Assembly: GCF_001625695.1 (NCBI RefSeq)
Contig: NZ_AUXY01000013.1
Coordinates: 62,001-126,000, forward strand
From: Pseudoalteromonas luteoviolacea H33-S
GTDB lineage: Bacteria > Pseudomonadota > Gammaproteobacteria > Enterobacterales > Alteromonadaceae
Length of the DNA stretch: 64,000 bases
Direction of reading: 5' to 3'
Part shown: positions 16,036 through 27,371 of the stretch, one piece after another
How the letters are laid out: each line of letters starts with the position of its first letter
Position numbering within the stretch: position 1 is the first letter of the stretch
Notes under the pieces: generated by a model
The model's input: only the letters and a program-made list of their open reading frames with translations
Told to the model about the DNA's origin: nothing
Database searches by the model: none
Position numbers and translations under genes: made by a program

Positions 16036-16466
16036 CTGACGAGTAGTTGTACTGGCCTCTAAAAAAAAGCAAAGGTTGATATGAAAGGGGTGTGGAGCTA
16101 AAAGAAAATAATTGATGTGATCACAAATGCAGAGTTTAACAGAACGGGCTTTTTGATTTCAGTATACATTTCGTAATTAGGAATTATGAAAGTTATAGTA
16201 TCAATGAATTCAAATAATTTTAGAGACCTTACGGTAGCTGCGTACCATGAGTCATGCAGCTTCATTACAAAGGACGTACTAATCACAATTATTGAGTTTA
16301 AAAAGAAGTTTTAGTCTCAGTCAGTTAAACTAAGCGAATATTAGTTATGAGCCCCTTTGGTTCAAAATTGATTATAAAGGTTGATAATAACTCCGTTGCG
16401 AAAAAGCACTTTGAAACAAATAGTTTGTAGCTAGAGGCATTGGGGAAATTTATGAAAGGTTATGTC
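16036..16466. other. Gene-free stretch before the SLATT gene
   Basis: About 430 AT-rich bases. A 42-codon frame at 16186-16314 has a poorly spaced AGGA before it and no recognisable product. No terminator was found after the DUF4062 gene, so read-through to the SLATT gene is possible. Confidence 0.35.
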
Positions 16467-16904
16467 ATGGATAAAGAACAATACTTAATAGAGCGGTTAG
16501 AGGATCAAATCACTTGGTACGACACTAAAAGTAAATCTAATCAAAGGTGGTTTAAATCTCTGAGAGTCATTGAATTGGTGAGTGCAGCCATAATCCCTTT
16601 TATTGCGGGTTATAGTGAATCTGTTCCTTATGGAACGGTTGTAATTGGTGCATTGGGCGTTGTGATTGCTATTTGTGCTGGGTTAGCCTCTCTGAATAAG
16701 TATCAAGAGAATTGGCTCATGTACCGAACTACTTGTGAAACATTGCGTCATGAAAAGTATTTATTTATGACAAATACTAGGCCTTATGATGGCGATGAGG
16801 CTTTTAATCAATTTGTAACTCGAGTAGAAAATTTGATTTCTAAAGAAAATACTCAATGGGCTCGTTCAATTAAAGAAAAAGCACCTGGCGGGCAAAGGAA
16901 GTAG
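16467..16904 (+). CDS. SLATT/DUF4231-type two-TM protein
   Basis: A 145-residue protein with the DUF4231/SLATT layout: an N-terminal charged helix ('YLIERLEDQITWYDTKSKSNQRW'-like, residues ~5-27), two adjacent membrane helices (~32-50 and ~54-75), then an amphipathic helix with 'YRTTCETLRHEKYLF' and 'FNQFVTRVENLISKEN'. SLATT proteins are predicted pore-forming effectors, usually paired with a nucleotide-sensing partner. I chose ATG 16467 because AAAGG precedes it at good spacing and family members start here; ATG 16452 is an alternative adding five residues. It is the second gene of a possible defence pair. Confidence 0.7.
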   Translation: MDKEQYLIERLEDQITWYDTKSKSNQRWFKSLRVIELVSAAIIPFIAGYSESVPYGTVVIGALGVVIAICAGLASLNKYQENWLMYRTTCETLRHEKYLFMTNTRPYDGDEAFNQFVTRVENLISKENTQWARSIKEKAPGGQRK

Positions 16905-17255
16905 TTTGAACATGTGGGGGGCCACTGTGGTCACAATCGGACAAAGTTTTACTGTGGTAAACCCCTACCTTCATATTTCAAATATTGGCAACTGACAAAT
17001 ATTTTAAAGGGCGGTGGTGTCCACTTTCTCATGTGGTCTCCAGCTTTAATCAGTAAGCAGCTAATACAACTACAATATATACATACTTTAAATATAAAGT
17101 TATAAAAGAAAATAAAAATACTGCATTTATCAATGAAAAAATCACGTAAGCATTGGTTATGTCAGCGTTGAAATTTAATTTAGGACAATAATAGTAAAAG
17201 TTTGACTAATGAAATCTTATTTAATAGGAGAATATTAGGTATTACTTGAGAAAAA
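16905..17255. other. Gene-free stretch between the SLATT gene and the tRNA
   Basis: About 350 bases with no gene I can support. Short GTGG-rich stretches near 16913-16965 and 17012-17042 look unlike the AT-rich surroundings and may be remnants of something mobile, but I could not match them. No copy of the tRNA 3' end was found here. Confidence 0.35.
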
Positions 17256-17332
17256 TGGTGGCCCCACCTGGACTCGAACCAGGGACCTACCGATTATGAG
17301 TCGGGTGCTCTAACCAACTGAGCTATAGGGCC
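17256..17332 (-). tRNA. ileX: tRNA-Ile(CAU), lysidine type (tRNA-Ile2)
   Basis: A 77-base cloverleaf on the minus strand with an encoded CCA end. The anticodon loop is CTCATAA (anticodon CAU) on a CCGA/TCGG stem. The acceptor stem GGCCCTA/TGGGGCC and the ACGACTCATAATCG-like arm match tRNA-Ile2, whose C34 becomes lysidine and reads AUA, better than elongator tRNA-Met (which begins GGCTACG in E. coli). T-arm GGTTCGAGTCC and D-arm AGCTCAGTTGGTTAGAGC are normal. It marks the boundary between accessory DNA and accBC. Confidence 0.85.
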
Positions 17333-17480
17333 ATTTTCATCGATTGTGTGAAAACAATCTTTTGAAGCGCTGGCAGTATATGAATTTTTGCGCCACTTGT
17401 CACTAGCTAAAGTGGAAAAATATAACTTATCTTGTTCAATTGATTAATAAAAAAGCAAAAAAGTGCTGGATTGAAAAACA

Positions 17481-17507
17481 AAAAAGCCGGTATAAACCGG
17501 CTTTTTT
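17481..17507 (-). terminator. Intrinsic terminator after accC
   Basis: AAAAGCCGGT / ACCGGCTTTT, a 10-bp perfect stem with a four-base loop and A/T runs on both sides, ends the aroQ-accB-accC operon 14 bases after accC. It can act in both directions. Confidence 0.9.
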
Positions 17508-17520
17508 ACGAAAACATCGA

Positions 17521-18861
17521 TTATAGACCTAGCTTCTTCTCTAGATAGTGGATGTTTGTACCACCATTTTGGAAGTTTTCGTCCGCTAAGATCTTCTTGT
17601 GTAACGGTGTATTTGTTTTGATACCGTCAATCACAAGTTCGTTTAATGCATTGCGAGCACGGGCGATTGCAACGTCACGGTTTTCACCATAAGTGATTAA
17701 TTTACCGATCATTGAGTCGTAGTGCGGCGGTACTGTGTAGTCAGCGTAAATGTGGCTGTCCCAGCGAATACCTAGACCACCTGCAGGGTGGAAACGCGTG
17801 ATTTTACCTGGAGACGGAATGAATGACTCTGGATCTTCAGCGTTAATACGACACTCGATAGCGTGACCTTTGATCACAACGTCATCTTGTGTGATTGATA
17901 GAGGCTGACCGGCAGCAATTTTTAGCTGCTCTTTGATTAGGTCAACGCCTGTAACCATTTCAGTTACTGGGTGCTCTACCTGAATACGTGTATTCATTTC
18001 GATGAAGTAGAATTCGCCATTCTCGTATAGGAATTCGAATGTACCTGCACCGCGATAACCGATTTCGATACATGCACGTGTACAACGGTCACCGATGAAC
18101 TTACGCATTTCTGCTGTGATACCCGGTGCTGGCGCTTCTTCAACTACTTTTTGGTGACGACGCTGCATTGAACAGTCACGCTCACCTAAGTGAATTGCAT
18201 TGCCTTGACCGTCAGCAAGTACCTGTACTTCGATGTGACGTGGGTTTTCTAGGAATTTTTCCATGTAAACCATGCCGTTGCCGAAGAACTGCTGTGCTTC
18301 AGTTTGCGTCAGTGCGATTGAGTCTAGTAACTCTTCTTCTGAGCGAACAACACGCATACCACGACCACCGCCGCCGCCTGCTGCTTTGATGATAACAGGG
18401 TAACCGATGCGCTTAGCGATTTGCACGTTGCGCTCGTTGTCTTCTGTTAGTGGGCCGTCAGAACCAGGTACACACGGTACGCCAGCTTTACGCATTGCTT
18501 CGATTGCAGAAACTTTATCACCCATTAGACGAATTGTGTCGCCCTTTGGACCGATAAAGATAAAGCCACTTTGCTCAACTTGGTCAGCAAAGTCTGCATT
18601 TTCTGATAAGAAACCGTATCCTGGGTGGATAGCAACAGCGTCTGTTACTTCTGCCGCAGCGATAATGCGAGGAATATCTAGGTAACTCTCAGACGCAGCT
18701 GGTTTACCGATACAAATTGTTTCGTCTGCAAGTAGAACGTGTTTAAGGTCACGGTCGGCAGTTGAGTGTACTGCAACCGTTTTAATCCCAAGCTCCTTGC
18801 AGGCACGCAATACGCGAAGTGCAATTTCACCTCGGTTCGCAATGACTACTTTATCTAACAT
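17521..18861 (-). CDS. accC: Acetyl-CoA carboxylase, biotin carboxylase subunit
   Basis: A 446-residue cytosolic enzyme that carboxylates the biotin of AccB with ATP and bicarbonate, the first half-reaction of malonyl-CoA synthesis. The N-terminal '[23 protein letters not shown]' domain, the ATP-grasp glycine loop '[16 protein letters not shown]' (~157-172), 'HIEVQVLAD' and '[18 protein letters not shown]' (~288-305) are all present. Length is normal. It is last in aroQ-accB-accC, 20 bases after accB, with a terminator behind it. Confidence 0.98.
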   Translation of the reverse strand: MLDKVVIANRGEIALRVLRACKELGIKTVAVHSTADRDLKHVLLADETICIGKPAASESYLDIPRIIAAAEVTDAVAIHPGYGFLSENADFADQVEQSGFIFIGPKGDTIRLMGDKVSAIEAMRKAGVPCVPGSDGPLTEDNERNVQIAKRIGYPVIIKAAGGGGGRGMRVVRSEEELLDSIALTQTEAQQFFGNGMVYMEKFLENPRHIEVQVLADGQGNAIHLGERDCSMQRRHQKVVEEAPAPGITAEMRKFIGDRCTRACIEIGYRGAGTFEFLYENGEFYFIEMNTRIQVEHPVTEMVTGVDLIKEQLKIAAGQPLSITQDDVVIKGHAIECRINAEDPESFIPSPGKITRFHPAGGLGIRWDSHIYADYTVPPHYDSMIGKLITYGENRDVAIARARNALNELVIDGIKTNTPLHKKILADENFQNGGTNIHYLEKKLGL

Positions 18862-18881
18862 AGTGTTTGCCTTCTTGGGAA

Positions 18882-19343
18882 TTATTCGATGATGAATAGT
18901 GGCTGATCAAATTCTACTGGCTCGCCGTTTTCAACTAAGATAGCTTTAACAGTACCTGCCTTGTCAGATTCGATCTGGTTCATCATCTTCATCGCTTCAA
19001 CGATGCAAAGCGTGTCGCCAACGTTTACTTTTGTACCAACTTCAACGTATGCCGCAGCTGTTGGAGAAGACGCTGAGTAGAAAGTACCAACCATTGGAGA
19101 CTTAACTTGGTGACCTGCTGGTGTTGCTGCTTCTGCTGGCGCGTCAGCTGCTGGCGCCGCCGCAGGGGCTGCTACTGGTGCCGCTGCAGGTGCTGGTACT
19201 GCGAATTGCTGAGGCTGAGCTATAACCGGTGCACTGCTGTGACGGTTAATACGTACTGATTCTTCACCTTCGGTGATCTCTAGCTCTGCAATACCTGATT
19301 CTTCTACTAGTTCGATTAGTTTTTTAATCTTGCGAATATCCAT
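18882..19343 (-). CDS. accB: Acetyl-CoA carboxylase, biotin carboxyl carrier protein
   Basis: A 153-residue carrier subunit. The N-terminal helix ([17 protein letters not shown]), a Pro/Ala-rich linker (~40-75) and the biotinyl domain (~78-153) are in order. The biotin-accepting Lys lies in '[10 protein letters not shown]'. It carries the carboxyl group from AccC to the AccDA transferase. It lies between aroQ and accC in one operon, 19 bases after aroQ. Confidence 0.98.
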   Translation of the reverse strand: MDIRKIKKLIELVEESGIAELEITEGEESVRINRHSSAPVIAQPQQFAVPAPAAAPVAAPAAAPAADAPAEAATPAGHQVKSPMVGTFYSASSPTAAAYVEVGTKVNVGDTLCIVEAMKMMNQIESDKAGTVKAILVENGEPVEFDQPLFIIE

Positions 19344-19362
19344 AACTTGGCCCGCCTGTTAG

Positions 19363-19824
19363 TTAATTTGAGTTATCTTGTTTGCGCAACTGGTCAATCG
19401 CTGCCATTAATGCCGCTTGATAGCCAATTGCACCTAATCCACATATGACGCCTTTCGCTACATCCGAGAAGTAGGAGGTATGTCGAAACGGCTCACGTGC
19501 GTGCACATTTGAAATATGCACTTCATAAAATGGGACGCTGATACTGAGCAACGCATCGCGCATGGCGATACTGGTGTGTGTGAAAGCCGCTGGATTGATA
19601 ATAATACAATCCACTTTGCCATAATGGTCATGGATGGTATTGATAAGCTCTGCTTCACTGTTGCTCTGAAAATGAGTCAGCACCACATTGTGTTGTTCTG
19701 CGCACTTTGTCAGTGACTGCATTATCTCAGCTAAGGTCTGTGTGCCATATTTGTCTGGCTCGCGACGGCCCAACATGTTTAAATTTGGACCATTAAGTAC
19801 TAAAACCTTAAAATTTGCTGACAT
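19363..19824 (-). CDS. aroQ: 3-dehydroquinate dehydratase, type II
   Basis: A 153-residue enzyme converting 3-dehydroquinate to 3-dehydroshikimate in aromatic amino acid synthesis. '[21 protein letters not shown]' holds the catalytic Tyr and the flexible-lid Arg; '[16 protein letters not shown]' and '[15 protein letters not shown]' hold the remaining active-site residues. The longer open frame (to 19911) adds 29 residues not found in the family; ATG 19824 with AAGGAA upstream gives the usual length. First gene of aroQ-accB-accC. Confidence 0.95.
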   Translation of the reverse strand: MSANFKVLVLNGPNLNMLGRREPDKYGTQTLAEIMQSLTKCAEQHNVVLTHFQSNSEAELINTIHDHYGKVDCIIINPAAFTHTSIAMRDALLSISVPFYEVHISNVHAREPFRHTSYFSDVAKGVICGLGAIGYQAALMAAIDQLRKQDNSN

Positions 19825-20041
19825 AATGCGTGAAATTCCTTTAAATGGGAAATAACGAGACTTTTTGTCTCTTGCTGTGTCTAACTTAAGCGCTTGCGCG
19901 GTAAATAGCAAATATTTCTCACGTTCGTGAACTATTATAGAGTGTTCGAGGTAAATAGCAGCAAAATACTGGTCTAATCAGAGATAAAGCACAGCCTATT
20001 TAAGTCTGTTGCTTAAATAGGCTGTTGGAAGAGGGAAGGAT

Positions 20042-21877
20042 TTACTGGTAATTGCGTACTTTACGTAGGTGATCTGCAAAGTCTTCTGCATTCATAAAGC
20101 CAGTTACGCGCAGTTCGGGGATTTCGTTGCCTTGTTCGTCGAAGAACAGCATGCTTGGTAAGCCGAATACGGTGAAGAACTCCATGATTTCAAAGGTGGT
20201 GTCATTACTTTCAGTTAAGTCGAGCTTTAATAACTCAAAGTGTTGGAACTCAGCCTGTACTTGCGCCTCTGGGAAGGTGTACTTCTCAAACTCTTTACAG
20301 GCCACACACCAATCAGCGTATAAGTCGACGACGGCAATCTTGCCTTGTTGGTTAGCTTTGGCCACTTCGCTGTGCAGTCCCTCCAATCCTTCGATAAGAC
20401 GGAATTTTTTCTCTTCCATCACACCGGCAGCAACACTAACCTGTGGTTGAGGTGCAGGGAAAAGCACAGACTTTGCCATAAAGAAGGCACTGACAAATAA
20501 GGTCATCGACAGCGCCCATAAGAAGGTTTTGCCTTTGCCTTGTGATTGCGCACTTTGCCAATAATGTAGATATAGCGCGGTGGCAATGGCCAATACTGAA
20601 GCCAGCATTACAATAATGTCAAAGTCTAAGATGCGCTCGAGTAAAATTAGTGGCACAAACAACATTAAGAAACCGAACAGCGTTTTCACTTGCTCCATCC
20701 AGCCGCCTGCTTTGGGGAGCAACTTGCCGCCTGAGGTGCCCAATAATAGTAGTGGCAGACCCATACCTAAGCTCAGCGCATATAAAGTCAAGCCGCCAAC
20801 AAGGTAGTCACCACTTTGCGCAACATATAATAGTGCAGCAGACAGCGGCGCGGTCGTACAAGGACTGGCGATTAAGCCAGATAGCACACCCATCATAAAG
20901 ACGCCGGTATAATTGCCGCCTTTTTGCTGGTTACTGATCTCTGTTAATTTGCTCATCATGCCACTTGGCAGCTTTAGCTCAAACCAACCAAACATAGCAA
21001 AGGCTAAAATGACAAACAAAATACTGAAGCTAATCAGTACAGCTGGGTGCTGAATATAGCCTTGGATATGGCCACCAAAATAAGCCACAACCAGACCCAG
21101 AGCTGCATACGTAACCGCCATACCCTGCACATACACAAATGACAGGGAAAATGCTTTTTTGGTAGATAGGTTTTGCTGACCAGCAATGAGGCTCGATAGG
21201 ATCGGGAACATTGGGAATACACAAGGCGTGAATGCCAATAAAACACCCACCAAGAAAAATGCGCCTAAGTTGGTAACAAAGCTTTGCTGCGCCAATTTAT
21301 CGCTGAAAGACAGCTCGCCGTCATCATTGTTGTTAATTGTTTTTGGTTGTGGTGTCGGTTTAGCCGCTGCTTGTTGTGCGTTAGCATCACTTTCAGCTTG
21401 CTTGGCGACTGTATTTGTTGCACCAGCCAATGCAGTCAGTGGGATCTCAATGATCTCTGGTGGGTAGCACAGTCCAGCTTCCGCACAGCCTTGATAGCGA
21501 ATTTTAACCACTGCATCTTGGCCAATATTGCTCAGCTTCGAGACCACAGAAAGTTCGTCAAAGTATACTTCGGTGCGGCCAAAAAACTCATCTTCAATCA
21601 TTCTGCCTGTGCTTAGCTCAGGTACTTTGATGTCTGCGCCCTTGGCAATAAACTCCAGCTTATGTTTGTAAATATAGTAACCTGGGGCAATATCCCAGCC
21701 AGTGAATAACACAGAACCTTGCTGGTCAAAATCAAACTCAAAGGCTTGATCAACGGGTAAAAATGTTTGCTGTTTTGGTTCTAATAAGCTGTCTAAGACC
21801 GAGTTATTGGCCACAGCTTGAAAGCTGCCTATAAATAGCAGCGTTATAAAAGAAAATAGGAGCGTCGTCAGTCGCAT
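20042..21877 (-). CDS. dsbD: Thiol:disulfide interchange protein DsbD
   Basis: A 611-residue inner-membrane protein that passes electrons from cytosolic thioredoxin to periplasmic substrates. A signal peptide (1-23) is followed by the alpha domain with the Cys pair 'CAEAGLCYPP' (~131-137), a Gln/Lys linker, eight membrane helices (~200-465) with 'FTPCVFPM' and 'ASPCTTAPL', and a C-terminal thioredoxin-like gamma domain with 'ADWCVACKEF'. Its start overlaps the cutA stop (TAATG), so the two are translationally coupled. Confidence 0.97.
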   Translation of the reverse strand: MRLTTLLFSFITLLFIGSFQAVANNSVLDSLLEPKQQTFLPVDQAFEFDFDQQGSVLFTGWDIAPGYYIYKHKLEFIAKGADIKVPELSTGRMIEDEFFGRTEVYFDELSVVSKLSNIGQDAVVKIRYQGCAEAGLCYPPEIIEIPLTALAGATNTVAKQAESDANAQQAAAKPTPQPKTINNNDDGELSFSDKLAQQSFVTNLGAFFLVGVLLAFTPCVFPMFPILSSLIAGQQNLSTKKAFSLSFVYVQGMAVTYAALGLVVAYFGGHIQGYIQHPAVLISFSILFVILAFAMFGWFELKLPSGMMSKLTEISNQQKGGNYTGVFMMGVLSGLIASPCTTAPLSAALLYVAQSGDYLVGGLTLYALSLGMGLPLLLLGTSGGKLLPKAGGWMEQVKTLFGFLMLFVPLILLERILDFDIIVMLASVLAIATALYLHYWQSAQSQGKGKTFLWALSMTLFVSAFFMAKSVLFPAPQPQVSVAAGVMEEKKFRLIEGLEGLHSEVAKANQQGKIAVVDLYADWCVACKEFEKYTFPEAQVQAEFQHFELLKLDLTESNDTTFEIMEFFTVFGLPSMLFFDEQGNEIPELRVTGFMNAEDFADHLRKVRNYQ

Positions 21878-22197
21878 TAATTTAGTACCTCTTCCATCCA
21901 GTTAAAATATTGCTGCGAGCCATCAGTGATTTCAATCACTTGTACTTCAGGTACGTCGTAGCTGTGCTCAGCTTGGATCGCATCAATGACGTTACTAACC
22001 AGTGCGGATGTTGTTTTGACTAGTAGTTTAACTTCTTCATCTTGGGTGACTTTTCCCTGCCACACGTAGATTGACTCTATTTTGGGCAAGATGTTCACAC
22101 AAGCGGCTAATTTATTTAAAACTAAATGCGCCGCAATGTGGCGGGCATTGTCTTGACTATCACAAGTCGTCATGACCATTCTATACGGGGTACTCAT
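21877..22197 (-). CDS. cutA: CutA1 divalent-cation tolerance protein
   Basis: A 106-residue small trimeric protein of the CutA family. 'MVMTTCDSQDNARHIAAHLVLNKLAACVNILP' and 'SIYVWQGKVTQDEEVKLLVKT' are hallmark segments, and 'SYDVPEVQVIEITDGSQQYFNWM' the C-terminal one. Its role in copper tolerance is debated. It lies directly before dsbD, the usual gammaproteobacterial arrangement (cutA is also linked to dsbD in E. coli). Confidence 0.96.
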   Translation of the reverse strand: MSTPYRMVMTTCDSQDNARHIAAHLVLNKLAACVNILPKIESIYVWQGKVTQDEEVKLLVKTTSALVSNVIDAIQAEHSYDVPEVQVIEITDGSQQYFNWMEEVLN

Positions 22198-22440
22198 CGT
22201 GTTTTTGCCGACTAAGTTAGTGGTGCCCTTATAGTAACGAATGACAACCCGGATCCCAAGGTGTGCTCGTTGAGTTGCATTTATATACTCTGAACTTTCA
22301 AACTCGGTTTTGTTCTAACAAAGACTTTTGCTGCTAAACCGACGTAGTAAGTCATCACCAGAGTACAAATAGATGCTGACTGTAAGCTTGAAATTAGACC
22401 TGACAAGCCATACATCTATTTCAGTTTATTTGGAGAATCT

Positions 22441-22974
22441 ATGTTTAAAGTTCTTTTTTTGTTATTTATTGTCGTACCCATTGTTGAAATTGCGCTGCTT
22501 ATTCAAGTCAGTGATGTAATTGGTGGGTTTGCGACCATCGCGCTGGTGATTGCCACCGCAATTTTAGGTGCAAAGTTGGTCAAACAGCAGGGCTTAGGCG
22601 CGTACTCTAACGTGCAACAACAAATGGCGTCAGGTAAGTTACCTGGGCAAGATTTATTTACTGGGCTGTGTGTGATCATCGCTGGTGTATTTTTGATGAC
22701 GCCGGGGATCATGACAGATGCCATAGGTTTTATGCTATTAACGCCAGTTATTCGCGAAAAAATAGCCAAAACACTGATTGAACAAGCCAGTGTGAAAATG
22801 CAAAGCTCTGCGCAGAGCAGTATGTTTGGGCAAGGTTTTGGCCAGTCTCAAGCGCATCAAGATGCACAGCCTCCTTTCGAAGAGCAGAAGTTTGACCCAT
22901 TTGAGCGCAAAGCGCCAAAGCCAGAATCGCAATCGTCTACCACCATTGAAGGTGAATATCAGAGAAAAGATTAA
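22441..22974 (+). CDS. fxsA: FxsA family membrane protein
   Basis: A 177-residue inner-membrane protein. Hydrophobic helices lie at ~5-25, ~27-45 and ~76-100, with the FxsA wording 'FLLFIVVPIVEIALLIQV' and 'GVFLMTPGIMTDAIGFMLL'. The C-terminal ~60 residues are polar. In E. coli, FxsA overproduction relieves phage T7 exclusion by the F plasmid; its normal role is unclear. It precedes groESL, as in many gammaproteobacteria. TTTGGAGAATCT precedes the ATG. Confidence 0.92.
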   Translation: MFKVLFLLFIVVPIVEIALLIQVSDVIGGFATIALVIATAILGAKLVKQQGLGAYSNVQQQMASGKLPGQDLFTGLCVIIAGVFLMTPGIMTDAIGFMLLTPVIREKIAKTLIEQASVKMQSSAQSSMFGQGFGQSQAHQDAQPPFEEQKFDPFERKAPKPESQSSTTIEGEYQRKD

Positions 22975-22992
22975 AATTTTTTAGTTTTTTCT

Positions 22993-23018
22993 CTTGGGTT
23001 TTAAATATCCACCCCCAT
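22993..23018 (+). promoter_or_regulatory. Sigma-32 heat-shock promoter of groESL
   Basis: CTTGGG at 22993-22998 and CCCCAT at 23013-23018 are 14 bases apart, close to the sigma-32 consensus (CTTGAA, 13-15 bases, CCCCAT-T). The start would be near 23027, leaving a leader of about 115 bases before groES. No CIRCE (HrcA) inverted repeat was seen. Confidence 0.85.
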
Positions 23019-23140
23019 CTAGAATTGCAAGTTACAAATTAATCCAGAGAGTCGTGTTAGCGCCGTTAATCGGGCCGCGACTCACTCTGAGTAAACAGTT
23101 TATTCTGTCCTTGTTCAGAAAAGTTAGGAGAACTAAATCA

Positions 23141-23428
23141 ATGAACATTCGTCCTTTACATGATCGCGTTATTGTTAAGCGTCTAGAAGAAGAAACTAAA
23201 TCTGCTGGCGGTATCGTATTGACTGGCTCAGCAGCTGAAAAATCAACTCGTGGTGAAGTTGTTGCTGTAGGTAATGGCCGCGTTTTGGACAGTGGTGAAG
23301 TAAGAGCACTAGAAGTAAAAGCAGGTGACACAGTACTTTTCGGCTCATATGTTGAAAAGACTGAAAAGATCGAAGGTCAAGAGTACCTGATCATGCGTGA
23401 AGACAATATCCTAGGTATTGTTGGCTAA
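23141..23428 (+). CDS. groES: Co-chaperonin GroES
   Basis: A 95-residue co-chaperonin. '[18 protein letters not shown]', the mobile-loop region '[26 protein letters not shown]' and 'GDTVLFG' are typical. It caps GroEL during ATP-driven folding. The longer open frame from 22994 lies across the promoter; ATG 23141 with TTAGGAGAACT upstream is the true start. Co-transcribed with groEL from the heat-shock promoter at 22993. Confidence 0.99.
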   Translation: MNIRPLHDRVIVKRLEEETKSAGGIVLTGSAAEKSTRGEVVAVGNGRVLDSGEVRALEVKAGDTVLFGSYVEKTEKIEGQEYLIMREDNILGIVG

Positions 23429-23477
23429 GCAGTAGCTTGTAAGAAAAACACAGTAGCTTTTAACGAAAAGAATTTAG

Positions 23478-25139
<1,662 letters not shown>

Positions 25140-25167
25140 TCATCCCCTAGCTCATAAGCTAATACGA

Positions 25168-25200
25168 AAAACCCAAGCAATTGCTTGGGTTTTTGCTTTT
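25168..25200 (+). terminator. Intrinsic terminator after groEL
   Basis: ACCCAAGCAA / TTGCTTGGGT, a 10-bp stem at 25171-25190 whose centre can open as a small loop, is preceded by AAAA and followed by TTTTTGCTTTTTT. It also serves the convergent gene at 25215. Confidence 0.92.
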
Positions 25201-25214
25201 TTAAAGCGACTAAA

Positions 25215-27371
25215 TTATTGTTCCAGCGCCAATTCTGCGAGCTCTTTTTTAGCATTTATACGCAATGATACTAACGCCGTTGAACCTCGCACATCGGTAA
25301 GGTAGTCGAGGGTTTTTGGCAAGTGTGAGAGCACTTCGAGTTTCTGGCTAGTCAGGTGATAGCGCCAAAATTGAAACTGTTCATTGATCCCATACAAGGT
25401 GTTATTTTCAACCACAAAGCGTTTATCACTGCCTTGGGCGATGAGGGAGTCGATTAAAGTATCTTCTATGGTGCCTGTTTGCCAAAACCTGTCGAGCTGA
25501 TCGGTATAAATAACCTGTTTATTGTCACTGTACTGTGCCCAATTAACTGGTGCCTCTTGGAGAATCGTATAGGTTAATGCTCGTAAATCGAGTTTTGCAA
25601 ATTGGATCAGCCCTGCCACACGGACATTGGCCAGTGCTGTTTGTTGTTCGCTATCCCAATCAAAAAGTTGTTCAATGGGCACGGGGAAAGCAAAGTGTTG
25701 AGTGCTGCGATCTAATGCAAGTTGGTACAACGTCTTCGCTGAATTAGCCATAAGGCTTTGGCCATCTTGGGACCAAACCAATCCCTCAATATAGCTGTCC
25801 ATCGCAAAGTTTGAGAGCTGTTGACTGCTTTGTTCATCACTTATCCAAACCTGATCAATGCCAGAGCGCTGTGAGCGAAAAGCCAGCTTGTCACCATTTG
25901 GTTGAAATACTGCACTCCCTTCTGATGAAATCGAGCGCTCAATTATATCGAATTTTGCTTGAGGAAAAGTATTGTCTGTCTGTGCCGTAACCGTGGTTGG
26001 TTGGGCGAAGGAGAAAGAGGCGATATCTCGATCATAAAAGCCTTTGATCACTAGTATGCGGTCGCCGTCAGGGTGAAAATTTGGTGACCCCATTGGTTCG
26101 TCCAAAGGTAAGCTGACGTTTTCAATCTGCCCATCATAGGAGAGCGTGAATAACTGCCGTCCAGTGCTGAATACCAGTTTTTCATCAAGCGGTGAGAAGC
26201 TGGGATAAATAAAGCGATATTGTGCGATTTCTGGCGGGTATTGAATGGCTGTTTTTGAACGCACTTGTCCTTGGGGTGAAACAAGTACGAGATGGTATTC
26301 GTTATTGGTATTAACTGTGGTCAGAGCGATCAGGTTTTCATTTTTGGAATACGCATAGGAAATAACGTTATCATCCTCTGAGCCATATATTATCTGACTT
26401 TCTTTGCTATCTATTGCATAACGGATCAACTCCCACCTTGTATTATGTTGCTGCAATAACGCCAGACTACCGCCTTTCATCCAGTTAGGTGCACGCAGCC
26501 GAGAGTTTTTACACTCCATGAGGGTTGTAGGTTGTTGGGGGGATATCAGGGATTTGGCAAAGTCTAAACTCATTAGCTGGTAACATAGCTTTTGTGTAAT
26601 GGGCTGTCGACAATCTTGCTCTTGTACAAAGTATAGGGTTTTGCCATCTTCAGAGAAGGTATGTGTACCGTTTGACTTGAGCTGTTGTGTGAGCTGAAAT
26701 TCGGCTTGAGTTTGCGTGTTTTTGGCCCAAATATTGTTGATACAAAGGCGGTCTTCATAGCGATGAAACACCACATAGTCGCCATCAGGTGAATAGATCC
26801 CCGCATTTTCTCTATTATCAGTTGCGGTGAGTGCCGTGAGTTTGGTGATATTTAGAGTTTGTGGCTGTGGTTTGTATAGTAGTGCTAGAGCACCTATAGC
26901 AAGCAAACCTCCAACTGCAGCATATGTGAACTTGAATGTAGAGGCGCTGTTTTTATCATTCTGTGGAGTGTTTTGTTGCGGTGGTAAAGCGTGTTCTAGC
27001 TGTGCATCGCTTGATAATACCGTGTTAGAGAGGGACGCTGCTTTGGTTTTGTTGTTATCCCACTGAACGTTTGCCTCTAAGCTGTAGCCTTGCTTAGCAT
27101 GAGTTTTGATGAATCCTTGTGCTTTACCATCATCACCAAATGCTTTTCTAAGCTGTGCAATGCTGCGTTGCAGGGTATTGGGAGATACGATCACGTCCGG
27201 CCAGACTGCGTCAAGTAAAGTGTCTTGGCTTAATACCTCACCTTGATGCCTTGCCAATACAGTAAGGACAGCCAGCGCCTTAGGTGCCAGCGTTTGGGTG
27301 TGATCTTGATAGGTGATCTGATTTCGAGATACATCAATATAAAAGTCGTCAACCCAATACTGTTGCTGCAT
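25215..27371 (-). CDS. CadC/ToxR-like membrane-bound transcriptional regulator
   Basis: A 718-residue one-component regulator. Residues ~1-105 are an OmpR/ToxR-type winged helix ('NQITYQDHTQTLAPKALAVLTVLARHQGEVLSQDTLLDAVWPDVIVSPNTLQRSIAQLRKAFGDD' region). One membrane helix lies at ~150-168 (YAAVGGLLAIGALALLY). The periplasmic part (~175-718) looks like a TolB/WD40-type beta-propeller with repeated 'SPDGDYVVF', 'FSEDGKTLYF', 'QPNGDKLAFRS' blades. Ligand unknown. It is divergent from the esterase gene at 27621, which may be a target. Confidence 0.85.
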   Translation of the reverse strand: MQQQYWVDDFYIDVSRNQITYQDHTQTLAPKALAVLTVLARHQGEVLSQDTLLDAVWPDVIVSPNTLQRSIAQLRKAFGDDGKAQGFIKTHAKQGYSLEANVQWDNNKTKAASLSNTVLSSDAQLEHALPPQQNTPQNDKNSASTFKFTYAAVGGLLAIGALALLYKPQPQTLNITKLTALTATDNRENAGIYSPDGDYVVFHRYEDRLCINNIWAKNTQTQAEFQLTQQLKSNGTHTFSEDGKTLYFVQEQDCRQPITQKLCYQLMSLDFAKSLISPQQPTTLMECKNSRLRAPNWMKGGSLALLQQHNTRWELIRYAIDSKESQIIYGSEDDNVISYAYSKNENLIALTTVNTNNEYHLVLVSPQGQVRSKTAIQYPPEIAQYRFIYPSFSPLDEKLVFSTGRQLFTLSYDGQIENVSLPLDEPMGSPNFHPDGDRILVIKGFYDRDIASFSFAQPTTVTAQTDNTFPQAKFDIIERSISSEGSAVFQPNGDKLAFRSQRSGIDQVWISDEQSSQQLSNFAMDSYIEGLVWSQDGQSLMANSAKTLYQLALDRSTQHFAFPVPIEQLFDWDSEQQTALANVRVAGLIQFAKLDLRALTYTILQEAPVNWAQYSDNKQVIYTDQLDRFWQTGTIEDTLIDSLIAQGSDKRFVVENNTLYGINEQFQFWRYHLTSQKLEVLSHLPKTLDYLTDVRGSTALVSLRINAKKELAELALEQ

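Noticed and set aside
16186-16314. 42-residue open frame upstream of the SLATT gene
   Set aside because: Ribosome-binding site too close to the ATG and no recognisable product.
22975-23140. CIRCE element before groES
   Set aside because: No TTAGCACTC-type inverted repeat is present; the sigma-32 promoter explains heat-shock control.
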